NCBI GenBank assembly: GCA_029933495.1
Contig: JAOZOC010000049.1
Span: 1,260 to 8,071 of the forward strand
DNA: 6,812 nucleotides
Direction: 5' to 3'
Source: Bacteroidales bacterium
GTDB lineage: Bacteria; Bacteroidota; Bacteroidia; Bacteroidales; JAADJA01
Within the stretch, counting starts at the first letter, position 1, and each line of letters begins with the position of its first letter. The notes below the pieces were generated by a model. The model was not told where the DNA came from and searched no databases. It worked only from the letters and a program-made list of their open reading frames with translations. Positions 1-5,561 of this stretch are shown here, one piece after another. The position numbers and the translations under genes are program-made.

Positions 1-1
1 A

Positions 2-76
2 ACAGCCGTTGAAATTATAAAAAGCTTTGTCACAATTGGACTTGGGAGGACTATGACTCTTTATAATAAAAGATAA
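2..76 (+). CDS. possible 3' end of an upstream gene (partial, unrecognised)
   Basis: One frame is open from the window edge to a TAA at 74-76, giving 24 codons that end in the residues RTMTLYNKR. The other two forward frames hit stops at 10-12 and 18-20, so this is the only forward frame that could carry a gene in from the left. The fragment is too short to assign to a family. In many Bacteroidota mreD lies just before mrdA, but this tail did not remind me of MreD, and 173 non-coding bases separate it from mrdA. It could also be chance. Confidence 0.3.
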   Translation, partial: TAVEIIKSFVTIGLGRTMTLYNKR

Positions 77-160
77 GCCTGGATTCCTCTTATTAACTAA
101 ATCGTGATAAGCCTAAAAAAGACAATTACAGTCAAATAATAAATAAAAGCCTGCGATTCC
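75..160. repeat. imperfect direct repeats in the mrdA leader
   Basis: The motif AAGCCT occurs three times, at 75-80, 109-114 and 147-152, so 34 and 38 bases apart. The first and third copies extend to AAGCCTGGATTCC (75-87) and AAGCCTGCGATTCC (147-160), which differ by one inserted base. The first and second share GATAAGCCT (72-80 and 106-114). A further pair, ATCTTATGT (162-170) and ATCTTACGT (180-188), lies just before the promoter. The function is unknown; these could be protein-binding sites or remnants of local duplication. Confidence 0.45.
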
Positions 161-201
161 CATCTTATGTATTGTTTCTATCTTACGTCTATTAATTTTC
201 C

Positions 202-209
202 TAATTTTG
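202..209 (+). promoter_or_regulatory. Bacteroidota-type -7 promoter box for mrdA-rodA
   Basis: TAATTTTG is an exact match to the TAnnTTTG -7 consensus of the Bacteroidota primary sigma factor. Transcription would start near 215, giving a leader of about 35 bases before the mrdA ATG. A -33 TTTG at the usual distance is not clear; the nearest candidate is TTTC at 175-178, with a long 23-base spacer. Confidence 0.55.
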
Positions 210-249
210 CATCTCTTCTGCGGATTTTTCGTAAGGGTTACTGAGGATT

Positions 250-2067
250 ATGAATAGGAACTTATCGGAACGGAAATATGTTGTAATAGCCATCTTTGTT
301 ATTGTGGCGGTTATTTTTATTGTCAGGCTGCTTATTCTTCAGCTTTTTGACGACTCGTATATTCTATCTGCAGAGAATAATGTCCTCCGCAAAGTAACAA
401 TCTATCCCAACCGAGGCAGGATTTACGATCGTAACGGCGAACTGCTTGTGTATGATGAGGCTGCTTACGACCTTCTTGTTATTCCCCGTCAGGTAAAGGA
501 ATTGGATACGGTAGAGTTTTGCCACATTCTAAATATTCCGGATTCTGTTTTTAAGATGAAGATGAAAAAGGCTAAAAAATATTCGCGTTATAAGCCTTCC
601 ATTTTCCTGGAGCAAATTTCGAAACAGGAATTTGGATATCTTGAGGAAAAATTATACAAGTTTCCCGGTTTTTATGTACAAACCCGTTCACTCAGGAAAT
701 ACAACAGGCCTATTGCTGCACATACACTCGGATATATTGGCGAGGTTAACAAAAAGGAGATGAAGGCTGACAGTTATTACCATCAGGGAGATTACATTGG
801 TAAAAGCGGTATTGAAAAGTTTTTTGAGAAAGAGCTGAGAGGCAAAAAAGGAGTTAGAGTGGTTTTGGTTGATGTGCATAACAGGCAGCAGGGAAGTTAT
901 AAAAACGGAAAATATGACACACTTTCTGTTCCTGGCAAAGACCATTATCTTTCCATTGATGCAGATTTACAAGCTTATGCTGAAAGGCTTATGCAAAACA
1001 AAATCGGAAGTATTGTCGCTATTGATCCTGAGACAGGTGGTATTCTTGCTTTTGTGACCAGCCCGACATATGACCCAAACCTACTTGTAGGGAGAATTAG
1101 AGGCAAGAATTTTGGAATGCTGATGCACGATTCACTGAAGCCTTTACTGAATAGAGCAATTATGGGAACCTATTCACCGGGCTCAACCTTTAAACCTGTT
1201 CAGGCTCTTATTGGGCTTCAGGAAAATGTGCTCAAAAAATCAACATCATATGTTTGTTATGGGCCTGCAACAACTCCTATCAGATGTACACATAATCATG
1301 AATCACCGCTACAACTTCAGCACGCCATTGAGCAGTCGTGCAATCCATATTTCTGGAACGTATACAAATCAATAATCAATAATCCAAAGTACCGGTCAGT
1401 AGAAGAAGCTTATATTGAATGGCGGAGTTATGTAATGAGTTTTGGATTTGGAACAAAATTTAAAACTGATATCCCATTTGAGGTTAGCGGAAATGTACCA
1501 ACGGCAGAATACTTTAATAAAATCTACGGAAAAGGGCATTGGAATGCACTCACAATCCGCTCTCTTGCAATCGGTCAGGGTGAAATACTTGTTACTCCGC
1601 TACAACTTGCAAATGAATCAGTAATTATTGCCAATAAAGGATATTACTATCCTCCGCATATTGTAGAAGCAATCGGAAGTCCTGATAATATTATCAAAGA
1701 GTTCAGAGTGAAAAAAGAAACAAAAGTCAAGCCGGATAAATTTGATGTTGTCAGAGAGGCAATGCTTGAGGTTTTTGAGGGAGAGCATGGTACAGCACGC
1801 TGGGCAAAACTTGAAGGTGTGAAGATATGTGGCAAAACCGGGACAGTCCAGAATCCACACGGCAAGGACCACTCAATCTTCGTGGCTTTCGCCCCAATGG
1901 AGAATCCAAAAATTGCAATGTCGGTTATTGTTGAAAATTCAGGTTATGGTTCAACCTGGGCGGCTCCAATAGCCTCACTAATGATTGAGCAATATCTTAA
2001 TGATACGATTACAAGAAACAGACTGGAAAAAAGAATTTTGGATGGAAATTTAATTTCAAGACATTGA
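250..2067 (+). CDS. mrdA: penicillin-binding protein 2, elongation-specific peptidoglycan transpeptidase
   Basis: This is a class B penicillin-binding protein that cross-links peptide stems during side-wall growth, anchored in the inner membrane with its domains in the periplasm. Residues 10-31 form a single membrane anchor after a short basic cytoplasmic tail. The stretch RGRIYDRNG (55-63) opens the pedestal domain, and the transpeptidase domain spans about 235-583. Its three active-site motifs are intact: S312-T-F-K315 with the acylated serine, S363-C-N365, and K529-T-G-T532. A charged tail follows. The 605-residue length is close to that of other PBP2 proteins. The ATG start is supported by the expected N-terminal anchor; AAGGG (233-237) lies 12 bases upstream and GAGGA (243-247) sits very close to the start codon. 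The gene runs directly into rodA, its functional partner. A cluster of C336, C346, H348, H350 and C364 near the active site could bind metal. Identification is from family motifs and the neighbour. Confidence 0.96.
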   Translation: MNRNLSERKYVVIAIFVIVAVIFIVRLLILQLFDDSYILSAENNVLRKVTIYPNRGRIYDRNGELLVYDEAAYDLLVIPRQVKELDTVEFCHILNIPDSVFKMKMKKAKKYSRYKPSIFLEQISKQEFGYLEEKLYKFPGFYVQTRSLRKYNRPIAAHTLGYIGEVNKKEMKADSYYHQGDYIGKSGIEKFFEKELRGKKGVRVVLVDVHNRQQGSYKNGKYDTLSVPGKDHYLSIDADLQAYAERLMQNKIGSIVAIDPETGGILAFVTSPTYDPNLLVGRIRGKNFGMLMHDSLKPLLNRAIMGTYSPGSTFKPVQALIGLQENVLKKSTSYVCYGPATTPIRCTHNHESPLQLQHAIEQSCNPYFWNVYKSIINNPKYRSVEEAYIEWRSYVMSFGFGTKFKTDIPFEVSGNVPTAEYFNKIYGKGHWNALTIRSLAIGQGEILVTPLQLANESVIIANKGYYYPPHIVEAIGSPDNIIKEFRVKKETKVKPDKFDVVREAMLEVFEGEHGTARWAKLEGVKICGKTGTVQNPHGKDHSIFVAFAPMENPKIAMSVIVENSGYGSTWAAPIASLMIEQYLNDTITRNRLEKRILDGNLISRH

Positions 2068-3323
2068 GAGGGCAAAAACATATACTGCAAAATATTGACT
2101 GGATAACAGTTATTCTGTATCTGATTATAGTGCTTGTAGGTTGGGTGAGCATTTATGCAGCGGTTTACAATGAGGAGCACAGCAGCATTCTTGATATGAC
2201 ACAGAATTATGGTAAGCAGTTGATGTGGATTGGCACTTCCATTGTACTCGCTTTGGTAATATTGATGATTGATGCAAAGTTCTTTTCAACCTTTTCCTAT
2301 CTGATTTACTTTCTCACAATAATGCTCCTGATAGGAGTTTTGCTGTTTGGGAAAGAGATTGCAGGCTCAAAATCCTGGTTTCAGGTTGGTAGTTTTTCAT
2401 TACAACCAGCTGAGCTTGCAAAATTTGCCACAGCCCTTGCACTGGCAAAGTATTTAAGCGGTATTGACAAGGATTTCTCAAGGTTTAAGACCAAGATTGT
2501 GGCGGCATTTATTATTGTGTTCCCGGCTTTGCTTATCCTTTTGCAACATGATACAGGCTCCGCACTTGTTTATACATCTTTTATACTGGTTTTATACAGA
2601 GAAGGTCTTTCCGGCAATCTGCTTGTACTTGGGCTGATAGTTGCCATTCTGTTTGTGGTCACGCTACTTATAAATAAATTTATTGTTATTGGAACCATTG
2701 CTGCAATTTTTATTCTTGTTTATTTTTTAAATAAAACAATAAAAAAAAGAGTATTCCTTTTGATTGGTGCTTTTATCCTTACTTCGATGTATGTTTTGAG
2801 TGTTGATTATGTTTTTGAAAATGTTCTGGAACAACATCAGAAAAAAAGGATAAATGTGCTACTTGGTATTGAAACTGATATAAGAGGTGCAGGATACAAC
2901 GTGCACCAATCGAAGATTGCAATCGGATCGGGTGGATTTTCAGGAAAAGGCTTTCTGAAAGGAACTCAAACTAAGTTCGATTTTGTTCCGGAACAAAGTA
3001 CTGATTTTATTTTCTGCACCATCGGTGAAGAATGGGGGTTTGTCGGCTCTTTTATACTGATAGTATTATTTTTGGCATTACTTATACGATTGATATTCCT
3101 TGCCGAGCGACAGCGCTCGAAATTTAGCAGAATTTATGGGTATGGGGTTGCATCCGTACTCTTTTTCCATTTTACTATTAACCTGGGAATGACTATTGGA
3201 TTATTCCCTGTAATTGGTATTCCTCTTCCATATATCTCTTATGGTGGCTCTTCATTATGGGGCTTCACAATACTATTATTTATTTTTATAAAGCAGGATT
3301 CCGAAAGACTGGAATTATTGTAA
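2064..3323 (+). CDS. rodA: RodA, SEDS-family peptidoglycan glycosyltransferase of the elongasome
   Basis: RodA polymerises lipid II into glycan strands in the cytoplasmic membrane, working as a complex with PBP2. The protein has about ten hydrophobic segments, roughly at 13-34, 52-70, 75-95, 118-130, 145-178, 185-222, 229-247, 321-345, 358-380 and 385-409. SEDS signatures are visible: LQPAELAKF (113-121), QHDTGSAL (161-168), FVPEQSTDFIF (307-317) with the presumed catalytic D314, GEEWGFVG (321-328), and PLPYISYGGSS (387-397). At 419 residues it is longer than the E. coli protein of about 370, with extra hydrophobic sequence between about 185 and 247. The chosen start is a TTG at 2064-2066, since the next methionine is residue 45, inside the conserved region. 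That TTG overlaps the mrdA stop (TTGA), implying translational coupling and a fixed ratio of the two partners. Transcription is expected from the mrdA promoter. Confidence 0.95.
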   Translation: MRGQKHILQNIDWITVILYLIIVLVGWVSIYAAVYNEEHSSILDMTQNYGKQLMWIGTSIVLALVILMIDAKFFSTFSYLIYFLTIMLLIGVLLFGKEIAGSKSWFQVGSFSLQPAELAKFATALALAKYLSGIDKDFSRFKTKIVAAFIIVFPALLILLQHDTGSALVYTSFILVLYREGLSGNLLVLGLIVAILFVVTLLINKFIVIGTIAAIFILVYFLNKTIKKRVFLLIGAFILTSMYVLSVDYVFENVLEQHQKKRINVLLGIETDIRGAGYNVHQSKIAIGSGGFSGKGFLKGTQTKFDFVPEQSTDFIFCTIGEEWGFVGSFILIVLFLALLIRLIFLAERQRSKFSRIYGYGVASVLFFHFTINLGMTIGLFPVIGIPLPYISYGGSSLWGFTILLFIFIKQDSERLELL

Positions 3324-3354
3324 TTTGAAGCTCTTTAGAATTTAAACTCCAGTC
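3307..3354. repeat. inverted repeat spanning the end of rodA, weak terminator candidate
   Basis: GACTGGA (3307-3313) and its exact complement TCCAGTC (3348-3354) flank the rodA stop and most of the 44-bp gap before the convergent polyprenyl synthase gene. The seven-base stem encloses a loop of about 34 bases, which pairs poorly, and no strong T-tract follows. It sits where a shared terminator is expected, but the structure is marginal. Confidence 0.25.
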
Positions 3355-3367
3355 AATAAAATATTTT

Positions 3368-4342
3368 CTACTTCTGCCTTTCTATAGTGTAATTAACAAG
3401 GTTCTCTAAGGCTGTACGTGCTTCTGATTCGGGGAATTCTCTAAGTATGGACAGAGCCTTGTCATGATACTCCGTCATTTTATCTTTTGCATATTCGATA
3501 CCTCCGCTCTTAACAACACGCTCAATGACAGAAGCAACCTTATCGGGGTTATTATTATGATTTTTTACAATATTAATAGCCTTCCTTTTCTCGCGATAAC
3601 CACTGCTGTTTAGGAAGTAGATAAGCGGAAGGGTCATCTTTTGTTCTTTGATATCTATACCATTAGGCTTTCCGGTTTTGTTTGACTTTTCATAATCAAA
3701 AAGATCATCCTTTATCTGAAATGCAATTCCCGTGTATATGCCAAATTGTTTCATCTTATCAACTGTCTCCTTGTCTGCTTTTGCAGATGAAGCCCCTGCT
3801 GCACAGCAAGATGCAATCAGGGAAGCCGTCTTTTTTCTGATTATTTCAAAATAGATATCTTCCTGGATATCCAGCTTGCGGGCTTTTTCTATCTGAAGCA
3901 ATTCTCCTTCGCTCATCTCCCTTGTTGCCTCCGAAACAATTTTCAATAGTTCAAATTCATTATTGTCCAGCGAAAGCAGTAGCCCACGCGATAACAAATA
4001 GTCACCAATGAGCACTGCAACTTTGTTTTTCCAAAGTGCATTTATTGAGAAGAAACCCCTTCTGATATTAGAGTCGTCAACAACATCATCGTGGACAAGA
4101 GTAGCAGTATGCAACAATTCAATCAAAGAGGCGGCAGTATATGTCGATTCATTGATCTCACCACAAATATCGGCAGTCAGAAAGACAAACATCGGACGCA
4201 TCTGCTTTCCTTTACGTTTAATAATATACCGCGTTATTATATCAAGAAGCGGGACAGTGCTTTTCATTGATAGTCTGAATTTTTTTTCAAATTCAGTCAG
4301 ATTGTGCTGTATGGGGCGTTGTATTTCTTTGAGTGTTACCAT
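3368..4342 (-). CDS. ispB: trans long-chain polyprenyl diphosphate synthase (octaprenyl-type)
   Basis: This all-alpha enzyme adds isopentenyl diphosphate units in trans to an allylic primer, most likely making the menaquinone side chain. Numbering from the ATG at 4342, the 324-residue protein has GKQMRP at 45-50, the first aspartate-rich motif DDVVDD at 85-90, and the second, DDLFD, at 212-216. These bind magnesium and the substrate diphosphates. The residues before the first motif (HTATLVH, 78-84) are small or polar, as in long-chain rather than farnesyl-type synthases. Chain length cannot be read from sequence alone. The frame stays open to a TTG at 4358-4360, giving 330 residues, but that TTG lies inside the predicted -7 box, so the ATG is preferred. 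It converges on rodA and diverges from the 25-residue repeat gene. An ordinary housekeeping role is expected. Confidence 0.9.
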   Translation of the reverse strand: MVTLKEIQRPIQHNLTEFEKKFRLSMKSTVPLLDIITRYIIKRKGKQMRPMFVFLTADICGEINESTYTAASLIELLHTATLVHDDVVDDSNIRRGFFSINALWKNKVAVLIGDYLLSRGLLLSLDNNEFELLKIVSEATREMSEGELLQIEKARKLDIQEDIYFEIIRKKTASLIASCCAAGASSAKADKETVDKMKQFGIYTGIAFQIKDDLFDYEKSNKTGKPNGIDIKEQKMTLPLIYFLNSSGYREKRKAINIVKNHNNNPDKVASVIERVVKSGGIEYAKDKMTEYHDKALSILREFPESEARTALENLVNYTIERQK

Positions 4343-4357
4343 AGCAATTTGCGCGTT

Positions 4358-4365
4358 CAAAATTA
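4358..4365 (-). promoter_or_regulatory. -7 promoter box for the polyprenyl synthase gene
   Basis: On the minus strand this reads TAATTTTG, an exact TAnnTTTG match. Transcription would start near 4351, about 9 bases before the ATG at 4340-4342, giving a very short leader. The alternative TTG start codon (4358-4360) is part of this box, which argues against that longer start. No clear -33 TTTG is seen. Confidence 0.5.
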
Positions 4366-4378
4366 AAGCAAAACTTTG

Positions 4379-4386
4379 TATCTTTG
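4379..4386 (+). promoter_or_regulatory. -7 promoter box for the 25-residue repeat gene
   Basis: TATCTTTG matches TAnnTTTG exactly, 13 bases before the ATG at 4400. The leader would be only about 8 bases and consists almost entirely of A, so translation probably starts without a Shine-Dalgarno sequence. No good -33 TTTG is found; the TTTG at 4348-4351 is 27 bases away, too far. The box lies 13 bases from the oppositely oriented -7 box at 4358-4365, so the two promoters cannot both be occupied easily. Confidence 0.5.
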
Positions 4387-4399
4387 AAAAAAAAATTAG

Positions 4400-4798
4400 A
4401 TGACACGTTATCCGGCTAAAATACTAGTTGCTTTTGGAGAGGCAATAGATGGTAATGAAAAAATTTTTGACTGGCTTCTCAAAAATGGCTATCCTGAACT
4501 TGCAGCACTTTCAAAAGCAATTCGTGGCAGCGAGGAAGCTAACCGTTGGCTAATGAAAAACGGCTTCCCACAATATGCTGCATTCGATATGGCTATTGTG
4601 AAAGATAAAAAGGCTTTTGACTGGCTCGTTAAATATAAATTTGATTTACTGGCAAAACTTACACTTGCCGCACAGGGCGATAAGAATGCCATTAGGTGGT
4701 TCGCCATTCAGAATCTGCAAGTATTTATACGCATTGCAAAAAAGATCAAAGCATTCACTGACGGGCAGACATTTGATTATCATAAAATTCATTTTTAG
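4400..4798 (+). CDS. unrecognised 132-residue protein made of four 25-residue repeats
   Basis: I cannot assign a family. The protein has no signal peptide or membrane segment, so it is likely cytoplasmic. Residues 11-110 are four tandem units of exactly 25 residues. Tryptophans fall at 25, 50, 75 and 100 and alanines at 15, 40, 65 and 90. The loose consensus is AxxxAIxGxxxAxxWLxKNGFPxLA. Each unit could form a helix pair, with the conserved alanine and tryptophan buried, stacking into a small alpha-solenoid loosely like ankyrin or Sel1-type folds; that is inference. The first unit is less regular at its start and the last lacks the KNG turn. A polar tail (111-132) ends in FDYHKIHF. Such folds usually bind proteins, but no partner is evident. 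It is transcribed divergently from the polyprenyl synthase gene, with its own promoter. Regular repeats and a matching promoter make it a real gene. Confidence 0.85.
   Translation: MTRYPAKILVAFGEAIDGNEKIFDWLLKNGYPELAALSKAIRGSEEANRWLMKNGFPQYAAFDMAIVKDKKAFDWLVKYKFDLLAKLTLAAQGDKNAIRWFAIQNLQVFIRIAKKIKAFTDGQTFDYHKIHF
4430..4729 (+). repeat. four tandem 75-base coding units (25-residue protein repeats)
   Basis: The units are 4430-4504, 4505-4579, 4580-4654 and 4655-4729. They are clear at protein level through the 25-residue spacing of tryptophan and alanine, with WLxKNG in units one and two and variants later. At DNA level they are well diverged, so they are old and not a recent expansion. Confidence 0.85.
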
Positions 4799-4831
4799 AA
4801 CTGTGATTTACAGCTTTGATTTAGAGTGGAG

Positions 4832-4855
4832 ACATAGTTTCTAAGTTACATAGTT
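4832..4855. repeat. paired ACATAGTT direct repeat
   Basis: ACATAGTT occurs at 4832-4839 and 4848-4855, starts 16 bases apart, each followed by a CT-rich then TAAG-like stretch. A shorter ACATAG recurs at 4895-4900. It could be a tandem binding site, but eight-base repeats in AT-rich DNA are weak evidence. Confidence 0.25.
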
Positions 4856-4911
4856 CTATAAGATAATACAAAGTTGGAAATTGCATTATATGCGACATAG
4901 CAGGAAATTTT

Positions 4912-4939
4912 ATGTGTAAATTGATTACTTTTTACACAT
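4912..4939. repeat. perfect 9-bp inverted repeat with 10-base loop
   Basis: ATGTGTAAA (4912-4920) pairs exactly with TTTACACAT (4931-4939) around a 10-base spacer. It is about 115 bases past the repeat-protein stop, with no T-tract after it, so it is not a typical terminator. It may be an operator for a dimeric regulator or an RNA hairpin. Confidence 0.4.
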
Positions 4940-5028
4940 TCTACCCCTCCGAAAACAACATTTTATTCATTTTTTTAAAACCAAAAATAGCCCTTCGTAC
5001 TGGATATTGGTATGTTCATCCTTAAAAA

Positions 5029-5069
5029 GGGGGGGGTTCGTACAATAAGTCGAAATTTTCTTTTTTTTT
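5029..5069. repeat. homopolymer runs G8 and T9 upstream of the 113-aa gene
   Basis: Eight consecutive G (5029-5036) and nine consecutive T (5061-5069) lie 15 to 55 bases upstream of the predicted -7 box at 5084. Runs this long are prone to slippage during replication. G8 stands out in such AT-rich DNA. Placed beside a promoter, length changes could alter expression; that role is inferred. Confidence 0.5.
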
Positions 5070-5083
5070 GGAATCTTTTGTCA

Positions 5084-5091
5084 TATTTTTG
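5084..5091 (+). promoter_or_regulatory. -7 promoter box for the 113-aa orphan gene
   Basis: TATTTTTG matches TAnnTTTG exactly. Transcription would start near 5098 and give a purine-rich leader of about 39 bases before the ATG at 5137. Where a -33 box should be, there is only the T9 run, so changes in its length could affect promoter strength. The box is AT-rich and could occur by chance. Confidence 0.45.
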
Positions 5092-5136
5092 GCTCAGATT
5101 AGAAAGAAAGAATAAACCTTATTATAAACCAGGACT

Positions 5137-5478
5137 ATGGCAATCTTCAGCACATCATCAGAATCGGAAGTAAGCATAATCTCAAAGTTTAATAACTCAT
5201 CTTTTTCAGGAATAATCATGCCAGGTAACCGTCTGGAATTACCTAAAAATCACTTTCACCACAAAACAATAATAATTACAAATACAGGAAAATCGATGCT
5301 TCAACTTTATCGTTCATTCTCTGTTAAAGATATTATTCCGACAAAATCTATTATTTTCTATCCCGGGGAGGTCAGAAAAATATTACCAAAAGAACTCAGA
5401 AACTCAATTACTGACATTACAATAATTTATAATCCTGATAATTACCAGGATGGAGGATTTGCTATGAGCTATGTGTAG
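5137..5478 (+). CDS. unrecognised 113-residue protein
   Basis: I do not recognise this protein. It has no signal peptide, no membrane segment, no cysteine and no tryptophan. After a serine-rich start (residues 5-25), short runs of alternating hydrophobic residues such as KTIIITNTG (43-51), SIIFYPGEV (71-79) and ITDITIIYNP (90-99) suggest a small beta-sandwich domain. The INTG-like turn faintly recalls Ig-like or DUF1573-type domains, but their other hallmarks are absent. The ATG at 5137 has AGGA four bases upstream and an A-rich leader. A second ATG at 5218 (residue 28) would drop the serine-rich part and cannot be excluded. A -7 promoter box before it and a strong terminator after it support a single-gene transcript. 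It may be restricted to close relatives. Confidence 0.65.
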   Translation: MAIFSTSSESEVSIISKFNNSSFSGIIMPGNRLELPKNHFHHKTIIITNTGKSMLQLYRSFSVKDIIPTKSIIFYPGEVRKILPKELRNSITDITIIYNPDNYQDGGFAMSYV

Positions 5479-5510
5479 CAGATACTCTGCTTAATGAAAA
5501 ATATGCACAA

Positions 5511-5554
5511 AAAATCCACAACTCCCTATCTGTAAAAATGGAATTGTGGATTTT
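5511..5554. terminator. bidirectional intrinsic terminator
   Basis: AAAATCCACAA (5511-5521) pairs perfectly with TTGTGGATTTT (5544-5554). One mismatch is followed by TCC/GGA (5523-5525 with 5540-5542), giving 14 paired bases and a 14-base loop. The A-tract on the left and T-tract on the right let it end transcription from both strands. It sits between the convergent 113-aa gene and the flavoprotein gene, exactly where a shared terminator is expected. Confidence 0.85.
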
Positions 5555-5561
5555 ATTCAGT

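Larger units (their letters stand above)
4799..5136. other. 338-bp AT-rich non-coding stretch
   Basis: I see no convincing gene here on either strand. The longest ATG frame I noticed is 37 codons (4912-5025), with no supporting start signal. The stretch holds a short direct repeat (4832-4855), a 9-bp inverted repeat (4912-4939), a TTCGTAC repeat (4994-5000 and 5037-5043), G8 (5029-5036) and T9 (5061-5069) runs, and a promoter for the next gene. No clear terminator for the repeat-protein gene was found: a short CTGT/ACAG hairpin at 4801-4813 is too weak. A small RNA cannot be excluded. Confidence 0.6.

Noticed and set aside
4343..4360. N-terminal extension of the polyprenyl synthase from a TTG codon
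   Set aside because: The TTG overlaps an exact -7 promoter box and the ATG at 4342 gives the usual N-terminus.
4008..4403. 131-codon forward frame antisense to the polyprenyl synthase
   Set aside because: It lies opposite a gene with all family motifs, its translation resembles no protein, and its end overlaps the divergent promoters.
4430..4729. Tandem 75-base units as a possible CRISPR or satellite array
   Set aside because: The periodicity is in the protein, not the DNA; units are well diverged and in frame, with no conserved repeat or spacers.
4801..4813. CTGT/ACAG hairpin as terminator of the repeat-protein gene
   Set aside because: The stem is only four pairs plus a wobble and has no T-tract after it.
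4982..4989. Minus-strand TATTTTTG resembling a -7 box
   Set aside because: It would drive transcription toward the end of the 4400-4798 gene, where no minus-strand gene exists; such AT-rich matches arise by chance.
4912..5025. 37-codon ATG frame in the non-coding stretch
   Set aside because: It starts inside the inverted repeat, has no ribosome site or clear promoter, and resembles no known small protein.
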